Source: Methylopila jiangsuensis
GTDB taxonomy: Bacteria; Pseudomonadota; Alphaproteobacteria; Rhizobiales; Methylopilaceae
Assembly (NCBI RefSeq): GCF_027922305.1
Contig: NZ_BSFK01000007.1
Span: forward strand, 278,220-342,219
DNA length: 64,000 nucleotides
Direction of reading: 5' to 3'
Shown here one piece after another: positions 8,826 through 22,107 of the stretch. Positions within the stretch are counted from its first letter, which is position 1, and every line of letters starts with the position of its first letter. The notes beneath the pieces are model-generated. The model searched no databases. It saw nothing but the letters and a program-made list of their open reading frames with translations, and was not told the origin of the DNA. The translations under genes were made by a program, and so were the position numbers.

Positions 8826-9002
8826 TCCTAACCTCCGTTGAGGTCGGATTTCAGGTGCAGAATAGGTGCACCTAGAAAGCCAACCGTAGCGTACGTCCGG
8901 CTAGGTATGTGTGCTCTGAGAACCGAAAAAAGCTAGTGCTGACAATCGGTTATCGGGAAAACGGATACTGCCGGATACACAAAGGATAGGGCATATCCGG
9001 TC

Positions 9003-9058
9003 TCTCAAAATCCGCCATCCTCACAGATATGTCGGTTCGAGTCCGACCGCCCGCACCA
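9003..9058 (+). other. Island attachment site: 3' portion of a tRNA-Leu gene
   Basis: From 9031 the sequence is a perfect T-arm (GTCGG TTCGAGT CCGAC), then the 3' acceptor strand CGCCCGC and ACCA ending at 9058. Just before it, CTCAAAATCCG at 9004-9014 resembles a tRNA-Leu(CAA) anticodon loop and 3' stem. No matching 5' acceptor strand (GCGGGCG) or D-arm is found upstream, so this is not a complete tRNA. It fits the repeat left when an element inserts into the 3' end of a tRNA gene. The rest of the interval 8826-9130 holds only the integrase promoter region; I see no gene there. Confidence 0.75.
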
Positions 9059-9130
9059 TCTCCTTATCCCTGATCCGACGTCGTCCGAAGCGGCCGTTCC
9101 CGTTCGGGGAGCCGTTCCGGCGAAGCGGCG

Positions 9131-11437
<2,307 letters not shown>

Positions 11438-11685
11438 CGCAGAGTCCTTCCGGTCGAATTGTAGTGAAGTCGACCGGAGATGAGCCGCACAGACCGAATC
11501 GACTTCGCTATTAGAATCAATGCGGAGCGTGTCTGTCCAGCGCGAATTAACCGACGATTAATTACTTTGCCTGGCGCGGCGGGAAACGTGAGTCCGCAGA
11601 GTCACTTGGGCCGGGATCACATCTGCACAAGCGGTGGAAGGCGCCGCCGCGACGGGGCGGCGGCGTCTCCGTACGGCGATCCGCG

Positions 11686-14319
11686 TCAGCCGAGCGCGCG
11701 GCGGGCGATGTCGCCCACGTCCGGCGACAGGCCGGGAGCCGCGGCGACGCCGCGCAGCGCGTCCTCGGCCCTGGCGCGGCGGCCGGGCTCCAGCGCCCGC
11801 CAGGTCTTGAACGCGCCGAGGATGCGTGCGGCGACCTGGGGGTTGATGCGGTCGAGGACCAGCGCCGTCTCGGCTACGAAGGCGTAGCCGGCGCCGTCCG
11901 CGCGGTTGAACTGGGTCGGGTTGCCGCCGAAGGCGCCGACCAGCGAGCGCACCCGGTTGGGGTTGCGGATGTCGAAGCGCGGCCCCGCCATCAGCGCCTT
12001 CACCCGGTCGAGCGTGGCGGGCAGGGGCGTCGCGGCCTGGATCAGCAGCCACTTGTCCATCAGCAGGGGATCGTCGCCGTAATCCGCCTCGAAGGCGGCG
12101 AGGGCTGCGGCGCGGGCGTCGCTTTCGTGCAGCGACAGGATCTGCAGCGCCATGATCCGGTCGGTCATGTTGGTGGCGCCGTCGTAGAGCGCCTTGGCGC
12201 GGGCGACGCCCTCGGCCGCGCCGTCGGCGGCCAGCAGGTCGAGCGCCGCGATCTTCAGCGCGCGCCGGCCGGCGGAGGCGGCGTCGGGGGAATAGGCGCC
12301 GGTCTCGGAGAGGCGCTCGTAGGCCGCGGCCGCCGCGTCGCCGAGGCGGGCGGCGAGATCGCGCTTCAGCGCCCGGCGGGCGGCGTGGATGGCGTCCGGG
12401 TCCACCTCGTCGCCGATCTCGCGGGCGACGTCGCCCTCGCTCGGCAGCCCCGCCACCTGGGCGGCGTAGGCGTGGTCGGTCTCGTCCGGGGCGAAGGCGC
12501 GGCCGATGGCGTCGGCGATGCGCGGCTCCTCCGGCTGGGGACGGCTGGCGCGCAGCGCTGCGACCCGCGCCACGAGGTTGCGCAGCGCCACCGTCTGGCC
12601 CGCCTGCCAGCGGTTGAACGGATCGGCGTCGTGGGCCGCGAGGAACAGATAGTCGTCGTCCGTGAGGTCGGCGGCGACCTTCACCGGCGCTGAGAAGTTG
12701 CGGAACAGCGAGGCCACCGGCCGCGCGGCCACGTTCTCGAACGTCACCCGGGTCACGGGCTCGGTCAGCTCGATCACGGGGCTCGCGGCCGCGCCGCCGA
12801 CGGTGAGCGGCAGGTCGGCGCCGTCCGGCCCGACCAGGCCCACCACCATGGGAATGACGGCGGGCTGCTTCACCGGCTGGCCGGGGGTGGGCGGCACGGT
12901 CTGCGCCGCCTCGATGGCGAAGGTCTTCGCGGCCGCGTCATAGGCGGTGCGGATCTCCACCGTCGGCGTGCCCGCCTGCCGGTACCACAGCATGAACCGC
13001 CCGAGGTCGCGGCCCGAGACCTCGGCGAAGCAGGCCACGAACTGCTCGATGGTGCAGGCTTCGCCGTCGTGGCGGTCGAAATAGAGGTCCATGCCGGCCT
13101 TGAAGGCGTCCGGCCCGATCAGGACCTTCAGCATGCGGATGACCTCGGCGCCCTTCTCGTAGACGGTGGGCGTGTAGAAGTTGTTGATCTCGGCGTAGGC
13201 CTCCGGCCGCACCGGGTGGGCGAGCGGGCCGGAATCCTCCGCGAACTGGGAGGCGCGCAGGTTGCGCGCGTCCATGATGCGCTTCACGGGGCGCGAGCGG
13301 GTGTCGGAGGTGAACTCCTGATCCCGGAAGACGGTGAGGCCTTCCTTCAGGCAGAGCTGGAACCAGTCGCGGCAGGTGATCCGGTTGCCGGTCCAGTTGT
13401 GGAAGTATTCGTGGGCGATGATCGCTTCGATGTTGGCGTAGTCGCCGTCGGTGGCGGTTTCAGGCGACGCCAGCACGTATTTGTCGTTGAAGACGTTGAG
13501 GCCCTTGTTCTCCATCGCCCCCATGTTGAAGTGGGAGACGGCGACGACCATGAACACGTCAAGGTCGTATTCCCGGCCGAACGCCTCTTCGTCCCAGCGC
13601 ATGGAGCGCTTGATGGCGTCCATGGCGTAGGCGGCGCGGTCCTCGCGGCCGTGCTCCACGAACACCTTCAGCGCCACGTCGCGGCCTGAAGCCGTGACGA
13701 AGCGGTCCTCCACCACGCCGAGATCGCCCGCCACCAGCGCGAACAGGTAGGACGGCTTCGGGTGCGGATCGCGCCACACCGCGAAGTGGCGGCCGTCGCC
13801 GGCGTCGCCGGTCTCCACGAGGTTGCCGTTCGACAGCAGGACCGGCGTCTCCGCCTTCGGACCCTCGACGCGGGTGGTGTAGACCGCGAGCACGTCCGGG
13901 CGGTCGAGGAAATAGGTGATGCGGCGGAAGCCCTCGGCCTCGCACTGGGTGGTGTAGGCGCCGTTGGAGCGGTAGAGCCCCATCAGCCGGGTGTTGGCGG
14001 TGGGGTCGATCTCGGTGACCACGGTGAGCTCGAACGGCCCGCGCGGCGGATTGGCGAGGGTCAGCCGCTCCGGCGCGGCCTCGATGGCGTCGTCGTCGAG
14101 CGGAACGCCGTCGATCGCGACCGAGACCAGCTTCAGCTCGTCGCCGTCGAGCACGAGCGCAGCCCCCTCGCGGCCGTCCGGGTTCGGCCGCACCTTCAGC
14201 GTCGCGGTGACGCGGGTGGCGACGGGATCGAGCCGCACGTCCAGATCGACCGTGTCGATCAGGAAGTCGGAGGGACGGTAATCGGCGAGGCGAACGAGCT
14301 GGGGATCCTCGGCGCGCAT
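11686..14319 (-). CDS. pepN: Aminopeptidase N
   Basis: An 877-residue M1-family zinc aminopeptidase. It has the exopeptidase motif GAMEN and the zinc site HEYFH-NWTGNRIT with the third ligand E in LKEGLTVF, all in the middle third, followed by the long C-terminal helical domain of the proteobacterial PepN type. It removes N-terminal residues from peptides in the cytoplasm during protein turnover. The start ATG is at 14319 with GGAACG upstream. A GC-rich hairpin at about 11641-11666 past the stop could help end transcription but has no T-tract. Length matches the family. Confidence 0.95.
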   Translation of the reverse strand: MRAEDPQLVRLADYRPSDFLIDTVDLDVRLDPVATRVTATLKVRPNPDGREGAALVLDGDELKLVSVAIDGVPLDDDAIEAAPERLTLANPPRGPFELTVVTEIDPTANTRLMGLYRSNGAYTTQCEAEGFRRITYFLDRPDVLAVYTTRVEGPKAETPVLLSNGNLVETGDAGDGRHFAVWRDPHPKPSYLFALVAGDLGVVEDRFVTASGRDVALKVFVEHGREDRAAYAMDAIKRSMRWDEEAFGREYDLDVFMVVAVSHFNMGAMENKGLNVFNDKYVLASPETATDGDYANIEAIIAHEYFHNWTGNRITCRDWFQLCLKEGLTVFRDQEFTSDTRSRPVKRIMDARNLRASQFAEDSGPLAHPVRPEAYAEINNFYTPTVYEKGAEVIRMLKVLIGPDAFKAGMDLYFDRHDGEACTIEQFVACFAEVSGRDLGRFMLWYRQAGTPTVEIRTAYDAAAKTFAIEAAQTVPPTPGQPVKQPAVIPMVVGLVGPDGADLPLTVGGAAASPVIELTEPVTRVTFENVAARPVASLFRNFSAPVKVAADLTDDDYLFLAAHDADPFNRWQAGQTVALRNLVARVAALRASRPQPEEPRIADAIGRAFAPDETDHAYAAQVAGLPSEGDVAREIGDEVDPDAIHAARRALKRDLAARLGDAAAAAYERLSETGAYSPDAASAGRRALKIAALDLLAADGAAEGVARAKALYDGATNMTDRIMALQILSLHESDARAAALAAFEADYGDDPLLMDKWLLIQAATPLPATLDRVKALMAGPRFDIRNPNRVRSLVGAFGGNPTQFNRADGAGYAFVAETALVLDRINPQVAARILGAFKTWRALEPGRRARAEDALRGVAAAPGLSPDVGDIARRALG

Positions 14320-14408
14320 GGGCGTTCCTCCGTCAGGCCTTGAAAGCGAGCGGGTTGTTTAGGCCCGCCCGCAAGGCCCGCGCAAGGCCGCCCCGCCCGG
14401 AGGCGCGG

Positions 14409-16279
<1,871 letters not shown>

Positions 16280-16310
16280 CGCCCGACGGGCCGACGGTCT
16301 GAAAATGTGA

Positions 16311-16340
16311 AGGCCCGCCGTTCCGACGGCGGGCCTTTTT
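16311..16340 (+). terminator. Rho-independent terminator after aatA
   Basis: A perfect ten-base-pair stem (AGGCCCGCCG with CGGCGGGCCT) around the loop TTCCGA is followed directly by TTTT. It lies 32 bases after the aatA stop and should separate it from the DUF992 gene. Confidence 0.92.
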
Positions 16341-16452
16341 CGTTCGGCGCCGCGCAGGCGGAAGGCCCAGCCGGCGCGCCAGCGCTGACGGTCCGGAACG
16401 CTTTCCGGCCGCCGCACGTTTCGCCTGCAGCGAAAGCCAACGGGAGTACGTC

Positions 16453-16971
16453 ATGTCGATCGGTCTGAAGAGCCTTGCGGCGGTGGCCGCGCTGGCGACC
16501 GGATGCGGGGCGGCGCTCGCCGCCGATGCGGTCCATCCCTCCGTGGTCATCCAGAAGGAAGCCCGTTCCGGCGTTCAGGTCGGCGTGCTGAGCTGCAAGT
16601 CGCCGGGCTCCATCGGCTACATCCTCGGCTCGTCCAAGGAGCTGGCCTGCGAGTACCGGCCCGCCGGCGCCCGTTATCCGGTCGACGCCTATCTGGGCAC
16701 GCTGGGCAAGATCGGCGTGGACGTGGGCGCCACGGGACCGAGCGTGCTGCAATGGGCCGTGGTCGCCCATTCGGACGCCATCGGGCCGGGCGATCTCGCC
16801 GGCAGCTACCGCGGCGCGTCGGCGAGCGCCGCGGCGCTGGTCGGCGGCGGCGCCAACGTGCTGGTGGGCGGCTCCCGCTCCACCATCTCGCTGCAGCCGC
16901 TGAGCCTCGAAGGCCAGACCGGCATCAGCGTCGCGGCGGGACTGTCCACGCTGCGTCTCGACCCGATCTGA
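16453..16971 (+). CDS. DUF992 exported protein
   Basis: A 172-residue protein with a signal peptide ending near residue 24 (GAALAAD). The mature part has the DUF992 pattern: VQVGVLSCKSPGSIGYILGS near residue 42, then CEYRP, YLGTLGKIGVDVG and a C-terminal glycine-rich beta region. The two cysteines may form a disulfide. DUF992 proteins are widespread in Rhizobiales, are predicted to be periplasmic and have no known function. The gene is monocistronic, with its own RBS (CGGGAG) upstream. Confidence 0.85.
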   Translation: MSIGLKSLAAVAALATGCGAALAADAVHPSVVIQKEARSGVQVGVLSCKSPGSIGYILGSSKELACEYRPAGARYPVDAYLGTLGKIGVDVGATGPSVLQWAVVAHSDAIGPGDLAGSYRGASASAAALVGGGANVLVGGSRSTISLQPLSLEGQTGISVAAGLSTLRLDPI

Positions 16972-17008
16972 GCGACGGCGGCCGCCGCTCACCGCGGGCT
17001 CTCTACGT

Positions 17009-17104
17009 ATGCCCGCGCCTTCGCGCGGGCATCCATGACTTGCCCTTGGGGCGCAAACGTCGACGTCCAAGTCGTGGATGCCCGAGGCAAGCTCGGGCAT
17101 GACG
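17009..17104. repeat. Dispersed double-hairpin REP-like element, copy A
   Basis: Two inverted hairpins face each other: ATGCCCGCGCC-TTC-GCGCGGGCAT followed by CCATGACTT, a variable spacer, then AAGTCGTGGATGCCCGAG ... CTCGGGCATGACG. Four similar copies occur at 28681, 34990, 37021 and 38890, always between genes. The interval 16972-17218 holds nothing else obvious apart from the msrP leader. Confidence 0.85.
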
Positions 17105-17218
17105 GTTGAGATGCCGGCTTTACGGCGGAACCGCCCCCATCGCGGCCCGACGTGTCATCCTTCCGCCGCTCTCGGCCGTAAACATCGGACCAGACCGCCG
17201 GCGGGAGGACCCCACCCT

Positions 17219-18208
17219 ATGCACATCCTGCGCAAACCCTCCTGGGCGTTGCCCGACAGCGCGGCGACGCCCGAGGAGGTGGTTCTCAGCCGCCGGGCGC
17301 TGTTCGGCGCGGGCCTCGCCGGCGCCGCGGCGCTGGCGTCGTCGCCCGCGCGCGCCGGCTGGCTGTTCGGCGGAAGCGAGGCGCCCGTCGCCCCCGAGCC
17401 CGATCCGAGCGCCGGTCTCTACCCGCTCAAGCGCAATCCGGCCTATGCGCTCGACCGGGCGGTGACGCCGGAGGCGATCAATCTCGGCTACAACAACTTC
17501 TACGAGTTCGGGACCAGCAAATACATCGCCGACGAGGCGCAGAAGCTGCGGCTGCGGCCCTGGACGCTGAAGATCGGCGGGTTGGTGGAGCAGCCGCGCG
17601 AGGTGGGGATCGACGACCTGCTGAAAGCCCTGCCGCTGGAGGAGCGGCTCTACCGCCACCGCTGCGTGGAGGCCTGGGGCATGGCGCTGCCGTGGAGCGG
17701 GATTCCGTTGAAAAGCTTCGTGGACTGGGCGCGGCCGCTTGGCTCGGCGAAATATGTGCGCTTCACCACCTTTCTGGACCCGGAGGTGGCGAGCGGCCAG
17801 CGCAGCCCGCTGTATGACTGGCCCTATGTGGAGGGCCTGACCATGGCGGAGGCCGCCAGCGAGCTCGCGTTTCTGGCCACCGGCGCCTACGGCAAGCCGC
17901 TGGCGAAGCAGATGGGGGCGCCGCTTAGACTGGCGGTCCCGTGGAAGTACGGCTTCAAGTCGGTGAAGTCGATCGTGGCCATCGACTTCGTGGAGCAGCG
18001 GCCCAGCACGCTGTGGGCCGCGGCGGGGCCGCGGGAGTACGGATTCTGGGCCAATGTGAACCCGGAGGTCGCCCATCCCCGCTGGAGCCAGGCGCGGGAG
18101 CGGGTTCTGGGGACCGACGAGACCCGTCCGACGCTGCTCTACAACGGCTACGGCGAACAGGTGGCGGGGCTGTACGCCGGGGTGACGGGCGAAAAACTGT
18201 TCATGTGA
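17219..18208 (+). CDS. msrP: Protein-methionine-sulfoxide reductase catalytic subunit MsrP
   Basis: A 329-residue molybdopterin enzyme of the YedY/MsrP type, which repairs oxidised methionine in periplasmic proteins. The ATG at 17219 follows GGGAGGA; the frame upstream runs through a repeat and is not used. The twin-arginine signal SRRALFGAGLAGAAAL is near residues 22-37. The molybdenum cysteine is in YRHRCVEAWGMALPWSG (about residue 147), and FTTFLDPE, LAVPWKYGFKSVKSI and GEKLFM complete the family pattern. The membrane haem partner MsrQ is not next to it here. Length is typical. Confidence 0.92.
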   Translation: MHILRKPSWALPDSAATPEEVVLSRRALFGAGLAGAAALASSPARAGWLFGGSEAPVAPEPDPSAGLYPLKRNPAYALDRAVTPEAINLGYNNFYEFGTSKYIADEAQKLRLRPWTLKIGGLVEQPREVGIDDLLKALPLEERLYRHRCVEAWGMALPWSGIPLKSFVDWARPLGSAKYVRFTTFLDPEVASGQRSPLYDWPYVEGLTMAEAASELAFLATGAYGKPLAKQMGAPLRLAVPWKYGFKSVKSIVAIDFVEQRPSTLWAAAGPREYGFWANVNPEVAHPRWSQARERVLGTDETRPTLLYNGYGEQVAGLYAGVTGEKLFM

Positions 18209-18289
18209 CGGCGGATTGAACACGCGCTGCGTCGTTTCGACGATTGTCGAGCGCTTGCATCGCACGCCCGCGCAGACCACAGTCCGCCC

Positions 18290-19303
18290 ATGCGCGCATG
18301 GGTGTTGACCGATGGGAAAGCCGGCGACGAGCAACCCTGCCTCGGGGTCGCCGAAGCCGTCGCCGATCGCATCGAGCGCCGCCGCGTCCATCCCCGCGCG
18401 CCCTGGGTGTGGCTCGCGCCCTGGGGGCCGCTCGACCCCCGCGACGCGCCCGACCGCTACGGCAGCCCCATCGCGCCCGCGGCGGGGGAGGGCTGGCCCG
18501 ATCTGGTGGTCGCGGCGGGCCGTCGGGTCGTGCCCCATCTCAGGCGGGTGAAGGCCGCGTCCGGAGGCAAGACCATCACCGTGTTCCTGCGCGACGCCCG
18601 CGCCGGCTGCGGGATCGCGGACATCGTCTGGGTTCCCGAGCACGACCGGCTGCGCGGTCCGAACGTCATCGTCACCCCCACCAGCCCCCACCGCATCCGG
18701 CCCGTGCGTCTGGCGGCCGCGCGCGGCGCGCCGCCGCTGGTGGACCCTTCGGTGGTCGGTCCCCGGGTCGGCGTGCTGCTCGGCGGCGACACGCGGCACA
18801 GCCGCTTCACGGACGAGGACATCGACCGGCTGGTGGCGGGACTGACCCGGCTCAAGGCCGACGGCGCGGTGCTGATGGCGACCGCCTCCCGCCGCACGCC
18901 TCCGCGTCTGGCGGCCGCGGTGGAGGGCATAGCCCATCATCTATGGAACGGAACCGGGGATAACCCCTATATCTCGTTGCTGGCGCAGTCGGAGGCCCTC
19001 GTCGTGACGGCGGATTCCACCAATATGGTGGGCGAAGCGGTCGCGACCGGCGCGCCCGTCATGGTGTTCGAGCCCTCGGGCGGGCGTCGCAAGACGCGCG
19101 TCTTCCTCGACCGCCTGACGGAGCTCGGCGTGATCCGGCCCTTCCGGGGGCGGATCGAGCGCTACGCCTACGATCCGATCGACTCCACGCCGGAGATCGC
19201 CCGGGCCATCGAGGCTCTGGCCGCGACGCGCCACATCCTGCGCAGCGACGCCGCCGCCGAATGGCCGGCGCCGTCGCGCGAAACGAACGGACGAACGAAA
19301 TGA
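18290..19303 (+). CDS. ELM1-family (mitochondrial fission ELM1-like) protein
   Basis: A 337-residue protein of the ELM1 family, found across alphaproteobacteria and named after the plant mitochondrial fission factor. Features are the N-terminal WVLTDGKAGDEQPCLG, PDLVVAAGRR, VGVLLGGDTRHSRF, the pattern NPYISLLAQSEALVVTADSTNM in two halves, and GAPVMVFEP. The fold resembles glycosyltransferase family B, but no reaction is established. The stop overlaps the trxB start by four bases (ATGA), so it is coupled to trxB, an arrangement I know from other Rhizobiales. Confidence 0.85.
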   Translation: MRAWVLTDGKAGDEQPCLGVAEAVADRIERRRVHPRAPWVWLAPWGPLDPRDAPDRYGSPIAPAAGEGWPDLVVAAGRRVVPHLRRVKAASGGKTITVFLRDARAGCGIADIVWVPEHDRLRGPNVIVTPTSPHRIRPVRLAAARGAPPLVDPSVVGPRVGVLLGGDTRHSRFTDEDIDRLVAGLTRLKADGAVLMATASRRTPPRLAAAVEGIAHHLWNGTGDNPYISLLAQSEALVVTADSTNMVGEAVATGAPVMVFEPSGGRRKTRVFLDRLTELGVIRPFRGRIERYAYDPIDSTPEIARAIEALAATRHILRSDAAAEWPAPSRETNGRTK

Positions 19304-20271
19304 CCAACGCCCCCGCTCCCCGCCATGAGCGCCTCATCATCCTCGGCTCCGGCCCGGCGGGCTGGACCGCCGCGGTCTACGCCGCCCGCGCCATGCTGCA
19401 GCCGCTGGTGATCTCCGGCCTGCAGCCGGGCGGCCAGCTCACCATCACCACCGACGTGGAGAATTACCCGGGCTTCGCCGAGCCGATCCAGGGGCCGTGG
19501 CTGATGGAGCAGATGCAGACTCAGGCCGAGCGCATGGGCGCCCGCACACTCTTCGACCATGTGGCGAAGGTGGATCTGTCGCGCCGGCCCTTCGCGCTGG
19601 AGACGGAGTCGAACGGCGTCATCACCTGCGACGCGCTGGTGGTGGCCACCGGCGCCCAGGCCAAGTGGCTCGGCCTCGACAGCGAGGAGCGCTTCAAGGG
19701 CTACGGCGTCTCCGCCTGCGCCACCTGCGACGGCTTCTTCTTCCGCAACAAGCAGGTGGTCGTGGTCGGCGGCGGCAACACCGCGGTGGAGGAGGCGCTG
19801 TTCCTCACCAACTTCGCCTCCAAGGTCACGGTGGTGCACCGGCGCGAGAGCTTCCGGGCGGAGCGCATCCTGCAGGATCGGCTGTTCGCCCATCCCAAGG
19901 TCGAGGTGATCTGGAACGCCACCATCGCCGAGGTGCAGGGCGGCGGGCAGCCGCTCAAGGTGGAGGGCGTGAAGCTGGTGGACGTGCGCACCGGCCAGCC
20001 GAGCGCGATCGCTTGCGACGGCGTGTTCGTGGCCATCGGCCACGCGCCGGCGACCGAGCTGTTCCGCGGCCAGCTCGACATGAAGCCGTCCGGCTATCTC
20101 GCCGTGCGGCCGGGGACGTCGCTCACCAACGTGCCGGGCGTGTTCGCGGCCGGCGACGTGGCGGACGAGACCTACCGGCAGGCGGTGACCGCCGCCGGCA
20201 TGGGCTGCATGGCCGCGCTCGACGCCGAGCGGTTCCTTGCGGCCGACGAGGCGGCGCGGCACGCGGCCTGA
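19300..20271 (+). CDS. trxB: Thioredoxin reductase
   Basis: A 323-residue FAD enzyme that passes electrons from NADPH to thioredoxin. The FAD site GSGPAGWTAAVYAARA is near residue 17, the redox pair CATC is near 148, the NADPH site GGGNTAVEEA follows, and the second FAD motif VFAAGDVADETYRQAVTAAG is near the end. The start at 19300 overlaps the stop of the previous gene in ATGA; the frame 13 codons longer lies inside that gene. It precedes the LsrB-like regulator. Confidence 0.95.
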   Translation: MTNAPAPRHERLIILGSGPAGWTAAVYAARAMLQPLVISGLQPGGQLTITTDVENYPGFAEPIQGPWLMEQMQTQAERMGARTLFDHVAKVDLSRRPFALETESNGVITCDALVVATGAQAKWLGLDSEERFKGYGVSACATCDGFFFRNKQVVVVGGGNTAVEEALFLTNFASKVTVVHRRESFRAERILQDRLFAHPKVEVIWNATIAEVQGGGQPLKVEGVKLVDVRTGQPSAIACDGVFVAIGHAPATELFRGQLDMKPSGYLAVRPGTSLTNVPGVFAAGDVADETYRQAVTAAGMGCMAALDAERFLAADEAARHAA

Positions 20272-20358
20272 CGCGATCGATCCCGGCGAGGCGGCGCGTG
20301 GCCGCCCCGCCGCCCGCCCATCAACAGCGGCGCAGGGGCTGCGCCCGAAGGGGGACGA

Positions 20359-21249
20359 ATGGACTGGGACAAGCTGCGCATCTTCCACGCAGCCGCGGAC
20401 GCCGGCAGCTTCACCCGCGCGGGCGAAACGCTGGGCCTCAGTCAATCGGCGGTCAGCCGCCAGGTCTCGGCGCTGGAGCATGACCTCAAGGTGCCGCTGT
20501 TCCACCGCCACGCCCGCGGCCTGATCCTGACCGAGCAGGGCGACCTGCTGTTCCGCACCACGCAGGACGTGTTCTCGAAGCTCGAGGCCGCGCGCTCCAC
20601 GCTGGCCGACAGCCGCGAGCGCCCGAACGGCGTGCTGAAGCTCACCACCACGGTCGGCTTCGGCGCCGGCTGGCTGACGCCCCGGCTCGGGGAGTTCATG
20701 GACCTTTACCCGGACATCCAGCTCCAGCTCATCCTCACCGACGACGAGCTCGACCTGTCCATGCGCGAGGCGGACGTGGCGATCCGCCTGCGGCAGCCGA
20801 CCCAGCCGGACCTGATCCAGCGTCGGCTGTTCACGGTGCACTATCATGTCTTCGCGGCGCCCTCGTACATCGCCCGCCACGGCCGCCCCGCCACGATCGA
20901 GGACCTCGACCATCACCGCCTGATCGAGTTCGGCGGCCCGATCCCGTCCTTCCTGCAGAGCATCAACTGGCCTCTGACGGTGAACCGCCCGGCGCGCGAG
21001 CCGCGCTCCGCCTGCCTCACCATCAACAGCGTCGCGGCGATCAAGCTGGCGGTGGAGTCCGGCGTCGGCATCGCCGTGATCCCGGATTACTTCGTCGACG
21101 CTTCGGAAAGCCTCGTCCGCGTGCTGGAGGAGGCGGAGATGCCCACGCTCGAGGCCTATTTCGTCTATCCGGAAGAGCTCAAGAACGTGGCGCGCATCAA
21201 CGTCTTCCGGGACTTCCTGATCGCCAAGGCCCAGCGCTGGGCCTATTAG
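20359..21249 (+). CDS. lsrB: LysR-type regulator, LsrB/VtlR-like
   Basis: A 296-residue LysR-family regulator with an N-terminal winged HTH (AGETLGLSQSAVSRQVSALE, residues 22-41) and a substrate-binding-like C-terminal domain. Position directly after trxB and close overall resemblance suggest LsrB of Sinorhizobium and Agrobacterium (VtlR in Brucella), which controls envelope polysaccharide and oxidative-stress genes. Only one cysteine is present (in SACLTINS); I recall that Sinorhizobium LsrB has several redox cysteines, so redox sensing may differ. GGGGGACGA precedes the ATG. A strong terminator lies about 150 bases after the stop. Confidence 0.8.
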   Translation: MDWDKLRIFHAAADAGSFTRAGETLGLSQSAVSRQVSALEHDLKVPLFHRHARGLILTEQGDLLFRTTQDVFSKLEAARSTLADSRERPNGVLKLTTTVGFGAGWLTPRLGEFMDLYPDIQLQLILTDDELDLSMREADVAIRLRQPTQPDLIQRRLFTVHYHVFAAPSYIARHGRPATIEDLDHHRLIEFGGPIPSFLQSINWPLTVNRPAREPRSACLTINSVAAIKLAVESGVGIAVIPDYFVDASESLVRVLEEAEMPTLEAYFVYPEELKNVARINVFRDFLIAKAQRWAY

Positions 21250-21402
21250 CCCCATGGACGCTTGATCGAGCGCTCACTTGGGCGCAGGTTTAGCGAGGCC
21301 GATGTGAACGCCTTGCGCTATCCCCCCTTGCGCGCGTTTTCGGAGGCCATTTCCCGGAAGCGACGGGCGTGTGGCCCCCCGCACCACGTCGTTCCAACCT
21401 CG

Positions 21403-21437
21403 AAGCCGGACCTGCGTCACCGCAGGTCCGGCTTTTT
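21403..21437 (+). terminator. Rho-independent terminator between lsrB and the Lrp gene
   Basis: A perfect 14-base-pair stem (AAGCCGGACCTGCG with CGCAGGTCCGGCTT) closes on TCAC and runs into TTTT. It should end the ELM1-trxB-lsrB transcript. Confidence 0.93.
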
Positions 21438-21538
21438 TCGTGGACGCCGCCCGCGCGAAGGCTGCGCTTGAGTCGAAGCCGGTCGCCCGCTACACCCGAA
21501 CGACGCTCTTTTGCGTCGCAACATCGGACATTCGTGAC

Positions 21539-22015
21539 ATGCGCGGCCGCTTCGACGCGATCGACCTCAAAATCCTCGCCGAACTGCAGGCGGACGGCCG
21601 CATGACCAATGTGGAGCTGGCGCGGCGGGTCGGCATTTCCGCGCCGCCCTGCCTGCGCCGGGTGCGCGCCCTGGAGGAGGCGGACGTGATCCGCGGCTAC
21701 CGGGCGCTGCTGGACGAACGCCGGCTCGGCTTCGAGGTCACCGCCTTCGCCATGGTGCAGCTCGCCGGGAATTCCGAGGCCGATCTCGCCGCCTTCGAGG
21801 CGCGGGTGCGGGACTGGCCGCAGGTGCGGGAGTGCCACATGCTCTCCGGCGAGGTGGACTTCATGCTGAAATGCGTGGCGAAGGACCTCACCAGCTTCCA
21901 GAGCTTCGTGATCGAGCTCACAAGCGCGCGCAACGTGAAGACGGTCAAGACCGCGCTCGCCTTGGGCCAGACCAAGAACGAGGCCTCCGCGCCGTTCGAC
22001 ATCACGGAATCATGA
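21539..22015 (+). CDS. Lrp/AsnC-family transcriptional regulator
   Basis: A 158-residue protein that begins MRGRFDAIDLKILAELQADG, the normal start of the family. The HTH covers about residues 20-50 (VELARRVGISAPPCLRRVRA) and the C-terminal RAM ligand domain includes VRECHMLSGEVDFMLKCV. It binds DNA as an octamer or dimer and responds to amino acids; the ligand cannot be told. The reading frame is open upstream through the terminator, which rules out an earlier start. No strong RBS is visible. Confidence 0.88.
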   Translation: MRGRFDAIDLKILAELQADGRMTNVELARRVGISAPPCLRRVRALEEADVIRGYRALLDERRLGFEVTAFAMVQLAGNSEADLAAFEARVRDWPQVRECHMLSGEVDFMLKCVAKDLTSFQSFVIELTSARNVKTVKTALALGQTKNEASAPFDITES

Positions 22016-22107
22016 GCGCCGCCTGACGAGGGATCGGATTTCATCCTCGGCCGTTGTCCTCCAGAACGCGCTGCGCATCCGGCCGGCGCCGCCCATCTGG
22101 AGGCCCC

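Noticed and set aside
9003..9058. Complete tRNA-Leu gene
   Set aside because: The T-arm and acceptor 3' strand are present but no 5' acceptor strand or D-arm could be found upstream, so only an attachment-site fragment is supported.
11641..11666. Terminator for pepN
   Set aside because: A GC-rich hairpin exists, but no T-tract follows it on the minus strand, so I did not list it as a terminator.
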